A stretch of 64,000 nucleotides of DNA from Bacteroidota bacterium. GTDB lineage: Bacteria; Bacteroidota; Bacteroidia; 2-12-FULL-35-15. The translations under genes were made by a program, and so were the position numbers. Where the stretch lies: NCBI GenBank assembly GCA_025963725.1, contig JAOQAE010000002.1:881221-945220 (forward strand), in the 5' to 3' direction. Below the pieces are notes generated by a model that was not told the DNA's origin, made no database searches, and worked only from the letters and a program-made list of their open reading frames with translations. Of the stretch, positions 46,538 through 55,204 are shown in pieces. How positions within the stretch are numbered: position 1 is the first letter of the stretch; each line of letters starts with the position of its first letter.

Positions 46538-49120
46538 CTAACGCGTAAGTTCGACCCAGCCCTTTATGTGTTCATTATTAAAATTGATCAGGTAATAATA
46601 GGTTCCGTCAGGCAGAGGCTCGCCATTGGAATTGTAGCCCTCCCAGCGGATAAGCATGTTATCATATTTTTTACGCTCCCATATTTTTTCTCCCCAGCGG
46701 TTGAAAATGGAAACTATATTTTCCGGGTCGTTCCCGATGCCGTCGATATACCAGAAATCGTTGTTGTTATCGCCGTTGGGCGTAAAGCCGGTGTACACCA
46801 CAAGTCCGCAATCGCTTACGGAATCTATGTATACGAACACCGAATCGGAAGCGCTGCAGCCCGACAATGCATCGGTGCCCAGTGTTATATACAGCGTTGT
46901 TTGTGCGGGCGATGCGGTAGGATCCGGAATTGTTGCATTGTCGAGCGAAGCGGCAGGCGACCACACATAGCTGCTTGCGCCGGTAGCCTGCAGCTCTGCA
47001 CCGAAGCCCGGACAAATGGTAACATCCTCGCCGGCATTAACCACGGGCGACTCGTACACATCCACCGTGATGCTGAACGGCACGCTTTCACAAAGTGTTC
47101 CACCGCTGTTTACCTGGGTCACATGAAAAATATAATTTCCCGCCGCTGGCGGAACACCGAGGAAAGGATCGAAGGAAGAGCCGACAAGCTGAACGCCAAT
47201 GTTCGTTCCGGAGCCATCGTACCAGATGATCTTATTGCCTCCTGCCGGATTTGAAAACACGGGGTCGGGATCTCCGGAGCAAATTACCTTGTTGGTATAA
47301 CCGGCAAGGGAAACCGGCGGCGGACTGGCACTTACAAAAATGGTATCGAAGTCGGAGCCCGCACAGGGAACGGAAGTGGTATATTTAATATAAACCGGCC
47401 CCGCCGCATTCAGCGTAATTGTTCCCGTTGATGGGTCGATCGTATTGGAAGTAGTTCCGCCCACAATGCTGAATGTTCCTCCGGTAGCAGCCGGAAATAT
47501 GCTGAGCGTGGCAAAGGAATCGGAAGTGCAATAGCTGGCTTGCGCATAATCAAAGTTGTGGTTTCCGGCAGGCAGGCCAATAATGAAGATAGAATCGGTG
47601 ATGGTGCAGGCAACAACGCCCGTATCTACCATGCTGATGTAATTCCAGCCCGGACAGAGATTTGTGCCCGTAGTTCCCGTGCCGCCCGATCCGCCATTCC
47701 ATACAATGCTTGCTGCCGTGCCGCTTGTAACAGTAAGCGTTGCGGTGTTTGTACAGGCAGTGCCGCATGCAAAGCTTGCCTGTGAAAGGTGGTAAACCAG
47801 CGGCCCGCTCACCGTAAGGTTCACACCCGTGCGGCAATTGTTCTGGTGATCGGTGATGTAGAGATAGTAATTTCCGGGATCAAGGCTGTCGTTAGCGTAA
47901 GGAGCGGTAACAGAAGTAAAGTTATCGATCTGCACACCGGAGCTATTATACAGGTCGTAGGTATATCCGAAAAAAGAAAAGCTTCCGCCATAAGCATCCA
48001 CGGTTCCGTCGCCCGAATCGCTGCAGCTGGCCGATGTAGGATACGCATACAATGGCTTCTGGCAGCAGTTCATGTGTGCATCAAATACATAATCCGCATC
48101 GCCGGAGCAATCCTGCGGAGTTACCAGCGATCCCGATTCTCCATCCGAATAATTAATGAAGCGGATGCTGAGGTCGTTTGAAAGTGAATCGCAAAAGCTT
48201 TTGGTTTGTGTTTTTACAGTAAAGCAGAATGTCCAGATGTTAGGTATTGCGCTGTGATCACCTGCGTTATTGGTAGGGTCACCATCCGCGCCCACATCAT
48301 AAAAGAACCCGCTTTCATTGCTTCCGTTGATGTTAATGTTGCTGAACCATTGCCATTGCCCCGCGCCATCGGCAGAAGGAGGCAAGCTGATCACATTCAT
48401 CGTTGGCGAATCCCATCCGCTGCCGAACAGTGGAACAATGCCATGGAAGCGGTTGCCGAATTTTTCATCATAACCTATCACGGAATAGCAGAAGCCCACC
48501 GTGGTATCAGGTGCATAAGCCGCCTGCACCGGGAAAGGATAAGCAAGTAAAATGGAATTTTTGAGGCAATCGGCGCAGGTGTTTTTTGAGCGGAGCGACA
48601 TTGCAAAATTGCCGGCGCCGCCGCTTGTTGTGCTCGCTACCTGCAGGTAATACTTCACGCCCCAGGTAAGCGGGCCGAAATCAAAGGTATCGAGCGCGAC
48701 ACCAGAGGAAACATGGCACTCCCGCGGCATAAGCCCCACGCATTCATTATTGGCCGATTCGTAAAGTGCTACATAGGCATTGCTTAACGGGCTCGTGCCC
48801 ACGCCTTTGATCGTTAAAATAAGATGTGCTTCGGAAGCGGTGAACTGGTACCATACGTCTTTTAAGGGCGCCGTTCCGGAATAGCAGGTGGTGATAGCGC
48901 CACTCAGCGAATCGTTGGTTGCACCGATGGTGGTTCCGCTGGCATTTACAGGGCCGCCGATGGTATATCCGGGAGCGCTTGGCGAACAAGGAGGCGCAGC
49001 AGGCAGCATCCCGATCACGCTGGGGCTGCACTGAAAATCATTTGGCGGCTGCGCAAAGCTAACAGCCTGGCAAACAATAAAAACGGAAAGCAAGATGAGT
49101 AGGTGTAGCTTTTTGATCAT
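46538..49120 (-). CDS. T9SS type B sorting domain adhesin, 860 aa
   Basis: A secreted multidomain surface protein. The signal peptide ends QAVSFAQ. Residues 20-180 contain a PPC-like pre-peptidase fold (PLKDVWYQFTASEAHLILTIKG, YVALYESANNECVG). A large middle region is Cys- and aromatic-rich. Ig/PKD-like units follow (VVNAGEDVTICPGFGAELQATG, YVWSPAASLDNA). The last 85 residues (YTGFTPNGDNNNDFWYIDG, IFNRWGEKIWER, YYYLINFNNEHIKGWVEL) are a type B sorting domain. It is the first gene of the surface operon, and the second type B cargo beside a single PorP/SprF protein. Confidence 0.9.
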   Translation of the reverse strand: MIKKLHLLILLSVFIVCQAVSFAQPPNDFQCSPSVIGMLPAAPPCSPSAPGYTIGGPVNASGTTIGATNDSLSGAITTCYSGTAPLKDVWYQFTASEAHLILTIKGVGTSPLSNAYVALYESANNECVGLMPRECHVSSGVALDTFDFGPLTWGVKYYLQVASTTSGGAGNFAMSLRSKNTCADCLKNSILLAYPFPVQAAYAPDTTVGFCYSVIGYDEKFGNRFHGIVPLFGSGWDSPTMNVISLPPSADGAGQWQWFSNININGSNESGFFYDVGADGDPTNNAGDHSAIPNIWTFCFTVKTQTKSFCDSLSNDLSIRFINYSDGESGSLVTPQDCSGDADYVFDAHMNCCQKPLYAYPTSASCSDSGDGTVDAYGGSFSFFGYTYDLYNSSGVQIDNFTSVTAPYANDSLDPGNYYLYITDHQNNCRTGVNLTVSGPLVYHLSQASFACGTACTNTATLTVTSGTAASIVWNGGSGGTGTTGTNLCPGWNYISMVDTGVVACTITDSIFIIGLPAGNHNFDYAQASYCTSDSFATLSIFPAATGGTFSIVGGTTSNTIDPSTGTITLNAAGPVYIKYTTSVPCAGSDFDTIFVSASPPPVSLAGYTNKVICSGDPDPVFSNPAGGNKIIWYDGSGTNIGVQLVGSSFDPFLGVPPAAGNYIFHVTQVNSGGTLCESVPFSITVDVYESPVVNAGEDVTICPGFGAELQATGASSYVWSPAASLDNATIPDPTASPAQTTLYITLGTDALSGCSASDSVFVYIDSVSDCGLVVYTGFTPNGDNNNDFWYIDGIGNDPENIVSIFNRWGEKIWERKKYDNMLIRWEGYNSNGEPLPDGTYYYLINFNNEHIKGWVELTR

Positions 49121-49195
49121 GCCCGGTTTATTCGTGGAATAAAAATAGGCATTTTTGAGCAGAAAACAGGTAGTCTATGGAAAAGAAGTTTTTAT

Positions 49196-50983
49196 CTACG
49201 AAATCTTAACGCCGATCACGAGAATATCATCCACCTGGTCGAGCGGGCCGCGCCACTCCTCGATCGTTTTATTAAGGATCTCCTTCTGCTTGTCGATGGG
49301 GTGTTTATGAACATCCAGCAGCAGGTCGCGGAAGTGATTGGCCATGAACTTTTTGCCGTTAGGCCCCCCAAACTGATCGGCATAGCCATCGGAGAAAATA
49401 TAGATCACATCGCCCTTATGAAGCTTGAACGTGTGATTGGTGAATTTCTTTTTCTCTTCGCCAAGGAACAGCCCGATCGGGAACTTATCCGCTTTGGTCT
49501 GCATCAGCTCGCCGTCACGGATAATATACAGCGGGTTGAATGCACCGGCATACTGCAGCTCCATCTTCTTATAGTCGATGGTACAGAAGGAAAGGTCCAT
49601 TCCGTCCTTCGCCTGCGATTCCTCATGTCCGTGGTGCAGCGTTTCGCTTACGCCTTCGTTCAGCGCATCGAGGATCAACGATGGCGTAGTAAAGTTATTG
49701 TTGTTTACCGAATGCTTCAGGATGTTATAGCCCACGATGCTCATAAAGGCACCCGGAACTCCGTGTCCTGTACAGTCAACAGCTGCAAACATTGTTTTGC
49801 CGTCCTTCTCATCGATCCAGTAAAAGTCGCCGCTTACAATATCCTTCGGCTTGTACAGCACGAATGAATCCGGCAGCACGCGCTTCACAAGGCTATCCGG
49901 CGGAAGGATCGCTTCCTGGATGCGTTTCGCATATTTGATGCTATCCGTCACATGCTTGTAAAGCACCTCGAGCTCCTGGTTCTTGGTTTCGATCTCCTCT
50001 TTCTGGCGCACCACTTCTTCGGTACGCTCGATCACTTTCGCCTCGAGCAGGCGCTCATTCTCGCGAAGGTCCTCGCGCATTTTCAATAATGCCGCGCCTA
50101 ATGTGTCGTCCTTGCTCAGCGGACGGTAATGCGAATCGAAGTTACCGGAACCCACCTGCTTTGCAAACTGCGTGGTGCGGGCCATACCGTCAACAAGGTC
50201 GTTCAGCGCAAGCGACATCTCCCCGATCTCATCGTTCCTGTCCTTGATCCGCTCTGTTGGCAGTACACCGCGGCCCATGGAAAGAAGGATCTTTTTCAGC
50301 TGCTGGATCGGGCGAACGATCGAACGCACGGTATAAATTGCGATCAGGATCCCGCCGAAAACGAGGATGATCCCGAGCCACACCACGATCTTCTGAAGAA
50401 GGCTGAAAGAGTTCAGCATCTCGTCGGAGTTGTCGGTAGCGTTTGAATTCTGCTTGTCGATCAGCTTGCTCAGGTTCTCGTTGATCACCTGGAACTGCGG
50501 CTCAAGGTCCTCGAACGGGAGCTGCGCCACAAACTTGATGTTGGAATCGTTGTAGGTATCAAAAGAGTTGAGGGTGGCCATTACATCCTCCTTATAGCTT
50601 TTGAACATCCGTTCGATCAGGGCAAGGATGGATTCGATGCTTTCCTGCTCGTCCTTGTTCCAGTTCACCGAATATTTCTTGATCTTTTCTTTTACGGAAG
50701 GATATTCCTGGTCGAGCAGCACGCGGAGCGCTTTTTTATGAGCGGCATCATCGCCTGTTTGCACGTAGAACCATTTGGTGATAAGGAGCTTGGATCGGTT
50801 GAGCAAGTTGTCGAGCTCCTTTAAGGTGGCAACGGAAGGGTTATAGATCTCAGTTACCTGGTCGGTTTTTTTACGGCTTTCGTTAAGGGTGACGTTGGTA
50901 AGTAAAAACGCAATGGTTGTCAAAAAAATGATGATGCCGAAGCCCAGTCCTATTTTCCTGCCAATTGTAAATCTTAATTTCAT
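49196..50983 (-). CDS. HAMP-SpoIIE (PP2C-type) protein phosphatase, membrane sensor
   Basis: A 595-aa inner-membrane signalling protein. Transmembrane helix 1 is at about 11-29, a periplasmic helical sensor domain at 30-198, transmembrane helix 2 at 199-219, HAMP at 220-275, a coiled coil at 295-345 and a SpoIIE/RsbU phosphatase domain at 346-595. Catalytic metal ligands are visible in DIVSGDFYW, AVDCTGHGVPGAFMS and YIFSDGYADQFGG. Such enzymes dephosphorylate anti-sigma antagonists or related STAS proteins; none is encoded nearby. It is the last gene of an operon with YfiR-like and TPR proteins, suggesting that a periplasmic cue reaches the phosphatase through HAMP. Confidence 0.92.
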   Translation of the reverse strand: MKLRFTIGRKIGLGFGIIIFLTTIAFLLTNVTLNESRKKTDQVTEIYNPSVATLKELDNLLNRSKLLITKWFYVQTGDDAAHKKALRVLLDQEYPSVKEKIKKYSVNWNKDEQESIESILALIERMFKSYKEDVMATLNSFDTYNDSNIKFVAQLPFEDLEPQFQVINENLSKLIDKQNSNATDNSDEMLNSFSLLQKIVVWLGIILVFGGILIAIYTVRSIVRPIQQLKKILLSMGRGVLPTERIKDRNDEIGEMSLALNDLVDGMARTTQFAKQVGSGNFDSHYRPLSKDDTLGAALLKMREDLRENERLLEAKVIERTEEVVRQKEEIETKNQELEVLYKHVTDSIKYAKRIQEAILPPDSLVKRVLPDSFVLYKPKDIVSGDFYWIDEKDGKTMFAAVDCTGHGVPGAFMSIVGYNILKHSVNNNNFTTPSLILDALNEGVSETLHHGHEESQAKDGMDLSFCTIDYKKMELQYAGAFNPLYIIRDGELMQTKADKFPIGLFLGEEKKKFTNHTFKLHKGDVIYIFSDGYADQFGGPNGKKFMANHFRDLLLDVHKHPIDKQKEILNKTIEEWRGPLDQVDDILVIGVKIS

Positions 50984-51017
50984 AAATTGCCGTAAGTAGC
51001 GTATTTACTGTGTTTGC

Positions 51018-51923
51018 TTATCTCTGCTTTTCCAATTCCTCTAATTTCTGCTTGTACATGTTCGATTTCTCAAACTCGTTCAGGCTGAAATAAATTCCGG
51101 AAAGTCCCAGTAAGGTTTCTCTCCTTTTCGGGTCTAACTCATACGCTTTTTCCATGAATGGAAGTGATTCTTTGAACAGGTTGATGGAGTTGTCCTGGAT
51201 GTCGTTCAGGGCAACAATGTCGAGATCATAATCCGATTGGTTGATGAGGTTTACGGCCTGGTTGTAATACAGAACTCCCATGTTGTAGTTTGCACCGATG
51301 TTGTTTGGATCGATTGCGAGGATCCTGTTGTAAGCATCTTTTGCCATCTTAAGGAATTCAGCCTTTCCTTTCTTGTCGGTTTCGAAGATCTGTGTGTAAA
51401 GGGCTGCTATCGCAAGCGAAAAGGCAATGTCCTTCTGCTGGATGTTGGCCGGAGTAGGGTCAACCATCAGATAATATTCCTTGAACTTCTCAAAGTTCCC
51501 GATGGCGATCTTGTAATCGATGGAATCGAGGCTGGCGGCAGCGTCGTTGTATAAGGTTGTGGCGAGGTATTTTACGTTCTTGATACATTCCTGCACGTTT
51601 GCCTGTGCAGTGTCGAGCGTAGTTGATTTTTTGAAGGATGTAAGGGCTTCGAGGCGGGAAGGCGATAATTTATTGCCTCTTTCCTGCTTGTTGTAAATCG
51701 ATTTGTAAATAAAGCCGCGAAGGTACCAGGCTTGTGCGTCGGCAGATGTTTCGGGATGCTTCACAGCGGCATCAATGCATGCCTTAGCGCTGTCCAGCTG
51801 ATCCTGCTGAAAGAACGCGTACGCAGCAGACACCTTGCTCTGCTGGGCTTCAGCCAGTGCTACCGTGAGCAGCAGCATGGCCAGACAAACCGTTCTTTTT
51901 AAGTTTAACATCTTAATAATCAT
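51018..51923 (-). CDS. Exported TPR-repeat protein
   Basis: A 301-aa periplasmic protein. The signal peptide ends ALAEAQ. An ATG at 51911 is an equally possible start. TPR-like helical pairs run through the protein (AYAFFQQDQLDSAKACIDAAVKH, AYNRILAIDPNNIGANYNMGVLYY, FMEKAYELDPKRRETLLGLSGIYF). A protein-binding scaffold is expected. It lies 15 bp from the YfiR-like gene and 34 bp from the phosphatase gene, so it may connect them. Confidence 0.87.
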   Translation of the reverse strand: MIIKMLNLKRTVCLAMLLLTVALAEAQQSKVSAAYAFFQQDQLDSAKACIDAAVKHPETSADAQAWYLRGFIYKSIYNKQERGNKLSPSRLEALTSFKKSTTLDTAQANVQECIKNVKYLATTLYNDAAASLDSIDYKIAIGNFEKFKEYYLMVDPTPANIQQKDIAFSLAIAALYTQIFETDKKGKAEFLKMAKDAYNRILAIDPNNIGANYNMGVLYYNQAVNLINQSDYDLDIVALNDIQDNSINLFKESLPFMEKAYELDPKRRETLLGLSGIYFSLNEFEKSNMYKQKLEELEKQR

Positions 51924-51938
51924 GTAAATATATAAAAT

Positions 51939-52472
51939 TTATTTAACCTGTACTGCCATTTCCACCAAAGTGGAAGCAACCTTTAGCTTATACTTCTCTA
52001 TATTCGCCCTGTTCAATTCAATTTTTTGCTTATTCTCTACCACGGAAAAATTTATGCCCGCGCCAAGCTTGGCCATTCCGGCCTTATCCGTCACTATCAG
52101 CGTGCTTTTCCCTTTGATCTTGCCCACCACGTCGGCCAGCTGGGAAGAATTATCCGCTAAAATGTAAACGATATGGCATTGAGCAGCTTCTGCTGCAGAG
52201 GTAAGGTTCTTGATCTCCATTTTCTGGGAGCCAACGGTTTTGGATGCCGCCATTTTATTCAGCTCATTTAAAAGGGGAATGCTGGTGCCGTAAACACCGA
52301 TCACAAAATTGCCTTCTTTGTATTCGGCAGGCCATTCGATGTATTTTGTGAAATTGTAGATGTAGATGGCTTTGATCCTTGCTCCCGCCTCTTCCGACTG
52401 ATCGAGCCGCACTGCCGCACTTTGTGTGAGCAATACGAGAGGAAGCAACAATATGAAAAGCAGTTTTTTCAT
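51939..52472 (-). CDS. YfiR family (DUF4154) periplasmic protein
   Basis: A 177-aa periplasmic protein. The ATG at 52472 gives the signal peptide MKKLLFILLLPLVLLTQS; the upstream frame extension to 52640 overlaps the promoter and is not used. DUF4154 features are IKAIYIYNFTKYIEWPAEYKEGNF, FVIGVYGTSIP, CHIVYILADNSSQLADV and TLIVTDKAGMAKLGAGINFSV. In Pseudomonas, YfiR restrains the HAMP diguanylate cyclase YfiN from the periplasm. Here the HAMP partner in the operon is a phosphatase, so an analogous restraint is inferred. Confidence 0.9.
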   Translation of the reverse strand: MKKLLFILLLPLVLLTQSAAVRLDQSEEAGARIKAIYIYNFTKYIEWPAEYKEGNFVIGVYGTSIPLLNELNKMAASKTVGSQKMEIKNLTSAAEAAQCHIVYILADNSSQLADVVGKIKGKSTLIVTDKAGMAKLGAGINFSVVENKQKIELNRANIEKYKLKVASTLVEMAVQVK

Positions 52473-52522
52473 CGATTCTGATCGCCCGGAAGCAAATCGC
52501 AAGCCAGTTTTGTTTGTGCGTA

Positions 52523-52551
52523 CAAATATAAACAAATTTAGATAACTCAAA
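52523..52551 (-). promoter_or_regulatory. Promoter of the YfiR-TPR-SpoIIE operon
   Basis: On the minus strand TTTG (52551-52548), a 17-bp spacer and TATATTTG (52530-52523) give a full consensus Bacteroidota promoter. The leader to the ATG at 52472 is about 45 nt. Confidence 0.7.
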
Positions 52552-52600
52552 CCCCTGCTTTTACTTACTCCTACTTTTATTCGGGGCGCCGGCAGCGCTG

Positions 52601-52632
52601 TTGGATTTAAAGAAATAAAAACCCTATTTTTG
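52601..52632 (+). promoter_or_regulatory. Promoter of the sigma/anti-sigma operon
   Basis: TTG at 52601-52603, a 21-bp spacer and TATTTTTG at 52625-52632 (exact TAnnTTTG). The ATG lies only 10 bp beyond the -7 box, so the mRNA would have almost no leader. It is divergent from the YfiR operon promoter 50 bp away. Confidence 0.6.
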
Positions 52633-52641
52633 TTAAACACT

Positions 52642-53229
52642 ATGCACTCCGAAAGGTTAGATACACTCGACGATCTTCAGCTGGTTGCCCGCTACAAGCA
52701 AACGGGCGACAATAACTGCATTGGGGTATTGTTCCAGCGGTACACGCACCTTATTTTCGGGGTGTGCATGAAATACCTGAAGGATGAGGACGACAGCCAG
52801 GATGCTTCGATGCAGCTGTTCGAGAAGCTGCTCACCGACCTTAAAAAGCATGAGATCCAGCAATTCAAGGCATGGCTGCACATGGTGTGCAAGAACTACT
52901 GCCTCATGCAGCTGCGCTCCGGCAAAACAAGGCTGAAGCACGACAGGGAGATGCACAAGGATTTTGGCGCTCTTATGGAAAGCGGCCATGAGCTGCATCT
53001 CACATTGGAAAATACAAAGGAATTACAGCTTACCTACATGGAAGAATGCATGAAAGGCTTGAACAATGAGCAGCGCCTCTGCGTTGAGCTGTTCTACCTG
53101 CAGGAAAAAAGCTACCATGAAGTGTCGGAAATGACGAGCTTTTCCATGAACAACGTGAAAAGCTACATCCAGAACGGAAAGCGGAATCTGAAAAACTGTA
53201 TTGAATCGAGGAAGGTACCTGAACAATGA
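52642..53229 (+). CDS. ECF-type sigma-70 family RNA polymerase sigma factor
   Basis: A 195-aa sigma factor. Region 2 is seen as IGVLFQRYTHLIFGVCMKYLKDEDDSQDASMQLFEKLL and region 4 as CVELFYLQEKSYHEVSEMT followed by NNVKSYIQNGKRNLK (recognition helix). The ATG at 52642 is the first in frame; the upstream TTG at 52630 lies in the -7 box. The stop overlaps the anti-sigma gene by 4 bp (ATGA), the usual coupling of an ECF sigma and its anti-sigma factor. Target genes are unknown; autoregulation is likely but cannot be shown. Confidence 0.93.
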   Translation: MHSERLDTLDDLQLVARYKQTGDNNCIGVLFQRYTHLIFGVCMKYLKDEDDSQDASMQLFEKLLTDLKKHEIQQFKAWLHMVCKNYCLMQLRSGKTRLKHDREMHKDFGALMESGHELHLTLENTKELQLTYMEECMKGLNNEQRLCVELFYLQEKSYHEVSEMTSFSMNNVKSYIQNGKRNLKNCIESRKVPEQ

Positions 53230-54542
53230 GCAACGATCTGAAATATAACTTATACAACCCGGGCGATTGCATCCCTGAGCAGACGATGTTTGATTACATC
53301 GACGGCAGGCTCAGCGCGAAGGAACAGCACGTGGTTGAAAAGCACATGATCGATTGCGAGCTCTGCTCCGATGCGCTGGAAGGACTGCGCCTTGTGAAGA
53401 ACAGGGGCCGGATCGCGGAGATCAACGAAGCTGTGCGCGGACGGATGGCTGCACCGGAGAAAAAAACAAGGCTCATTGATTTCAGGATCGTGATGTCGGC
53501 CGCGGCCGGATTACTCCTTCTTACCGGCGGCGTGTTCTTCTTCCGCCAGTTTGCGGACAAGGAAGAAAAAATGGCGGAACTGAAGGAAGCGCCTAACAGC
53601 ACTATCCAGCAGCAGAAAGTACAATCCGAAACTGTTTTAAAAGAAGAAGAACCTGCAGTCGATAAAAACGCAACCAAGGCAAAAGAGCAGAGCAGCGGCA
53701 AGGCGCAATCCGGTGACCTTACATTACAGGAACAGGATGCGAACGGTGCGGGAGCCGTTTCTCCCGGTGCAGCCGATGCGCTGGGCGTTGCAGAAAATGA
53801 AAAATCCATCCGCCCCGATGACGATGCGAAGAACGCCGTTACATTTTCGGGAACACTCTCGGGCAACACTGCAAATTCGGGCTACTCCACTACCATGTCG
53901 GCTCCGGCGCCAGCCACCACCGCCGATAAAAAAGCGGCAGCAAAGGAGCAACCGGCCGACGAAATGTTGAAAACAACGGAAGTTGCCGATGTCGTAAATG
54001 CAGAGGCCAAGGACGAAGAAGCTGCAAAAGACAAGCAGAAGGTGGCAGCTAAAAGGGATGAGAACAGGGCTGTATCAACAGAACGCAAAAAAACAGAAGA
54101 ATCTAAGAACGCAGAAGACAAGCCTGCAGCTACAACGGCAAATACAGGGCTTGCAAAGGAAATGCCTGACAATGCCTTTCAAACGGCAGCCGATTCAACG
54201 GAGACATTATCAAACAGCACTACGGATAAGATTTATTCGGTAGTGGATGAAATGCCAAAGTTCCCGGGAGGGGACGCGGAAATGCTGAAATATATCCGGA
54301 ACAATTTAAGATATCCGGAGATGGAAAAAGAGACGGACGTGAAGGGCAAAGTATATGTGCAGTTCGTTGTAGATAAAAAAGGAAATATTAAAGATCCGAA
54401 GATCTTCAAAGGAACCGATTCCGCGTTTGACAAAGAAGTATTAAGGGTATTCAAAAGCATGCCGAAATGGAGCCCCGGAAAAATGAAAGGCGAGCCGGTT
54501 AATGTCCTCATGAACATCCCGGTAGAGGTATATCTGAAGTAG
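53226..54542 (+). CDS. Anti-sigma factor fused to a TonB C-terminal domain
   Basis: A 438-aa single-pass membrane protein. The cytoplasmic zinc-binding anti-sigma (ZAS) motif H40-x3-C44-x2-C47 lies in EKHMIDCELCSDALEGL. A transmembrane helix follows at about 88-106 (IVMSAAAGLLLLTGGVFFF). About 230 residues of Ala/Lys/Glu-rich low-complexity sequence could span the periplasm. The last 90 residues are a TonB C-terminal domain (MPKFPGGDAEMLKYIRNNLRYP, GKVYVQFVVDKKGNI, PVNVLMNIPVEVYL). The PKFPGGD start is typical of Bacteroidota TonB family proteins. The fusion suggests that an outer-membrane partner controls sigma release. Confidence 0.9.
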   Translation: MSNDLKYNLYNPGDCIPEQTMFDYIDGRLSAKEQHVVEKHMIDCELCSDALEGLRLVKNRGRIAEINEAVRGRMAAPEKKTRLIDFRIVMSAAAGLLLLTGGVFFFRQFADKEEKMAELKEAPNSTIQQQKVQSETVLKEEEPAVDKNATKAKEQSSGKAQSGDLTLQEQDANGAGAVSPGAADALGVAENEKSIRPDDDAKNAVTFSGTLSGNTANSGYSTTMSAPAPATTADKKAAAKEQPADEMLKTTEVADVVNAEAKDEEAAKDKQKVAAKRDENRAVSTERKKTEESKNAEDKPAATTANTGLAKEMPDNAFQTAADSTETLSNSTTDKIYSVVDEMPKFPGGDAEMLKYIRNNLRYPEMEKETDVKGKVYVQFVVDKKGNIKDPKIFKGTDSAFDKEVLRVFKSMPKWSPGKMKGEPVNVLMNIPVEVYLK

Positions 54543-54554
54543 GCAATTAACAAT

Positions 54555-54602
54555 CCCCGTTTCATAACATCCTGTATTCGCCTGTTTAAACGGGGCTTTT
54601 GC
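54555..54602 (+). terminator. Terminator of the sigma/anti-sigma operon
   Basis: CCCCGTTT (54555-54562) pairs with AAACGGGG (54588-54595), followed by CTTTT. The loop is long (25 nt). It overlaps the next promoter. Confidence 0.65.
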
Positions 54603-54614
54603 ATCCTATTTTTG
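54585..54614 (+). promoter_or_regulatory. Promoter of the NlpC/P60 gene
   Basis: TTTA at 54585-54588, an 18-bp spacer and TATTTTTG at 54607-54614 (exact TAnnTTTG). The ATG is at 54631, giving a leader of about 10 nt. Confidence 0.5.
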
Positions 54615-54630
54615 AAAAAAGCCGGTATTG

Positions 54631-55194
54631 ATGAGCATTTTCAAAAATAAGATCTCCATTTTTTGTTTCACGCTCCTCCTCTCTTCCTGCCTGCTCAGCA
54701 CTTCCTGCCGCTCCAATAAGGAGATCGCCAAAGCAGATAACAAACCGGAAAAAGAAAAGCCTGTCCCTTCCAGAAAGATCGAAAAAAAATACGCGGAGCT
54801 GCTGAATGTTCCCGAATCCGATATCTCCAACACACGGCTGTATTCCTTTATCGATGAATGGTACGGCGTTCCCTACAAATACGGCGGCAAGAATAAAAAC
54901 GGCATCGACTGCTCCAATTTCACCTCCACGCTGTATAAGGACATTTACAATAAAAACCTCAGCGGCTCCTCCTCCTCTATTTTCAAGCAATGCAAGGCCA
55001 TCTCAAAAAAAGAGCTGCGCGAAGGCGACCTCGTATTCTTTAAAATTGAAAAGAATGAAGTTTCGCATATCGGCGTTTACCTGCAGAACAACAAGTTCGT
55101 TCATGCCACTACCAAAAAAGGAGTAATGATCGATGACCTGGATGAAGCATACTACAAAAAATATTTTTACAAGGCAGGCCGCCTGGCCAATTAG
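54631..55194 (+). CDS. NlpC/P60 family lipoprotein, peptidoglycan peptidase
   Basis: A 187-aa cell-wall cysteine peptidase. The ATG at 54631 is used; the TTG one codon earlier is not needed. The signal peptide ends in a lipobox (LSTSC). The NlpC/P60 domain spans about 65-185 with the catalytic Cys in NGIDCSNFTSTLY, His in VSHIGVYLQNN and the third polar residue His in FVHATTKKGV. Substrates in the family are D-Glu-diaminopimelate bonds of the stem peptide. It is followed 10 bp later by a membrane protein gene, probably cotranscribed. Confidence 0.93.
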   Translation: MSIFKNKISIFCFTLLLSSCLLSTSCRSNKEIAKADNKPEKEKPVPSRKIEKKYAELLNVPESDISNTRLYSFIDEWYGVPYKYGGKNKNGIDCSNFTSTLYKDIYNKNLSGSSSSIFKQCKAISKKELREGDLVFFKIEKNEVSHIGVYLQNNKFVHATTKKGVMIDDLDEAYYKKYFYKAGRLAN

Positions 55195-55204
55195 AATTTA
55201 ATGT

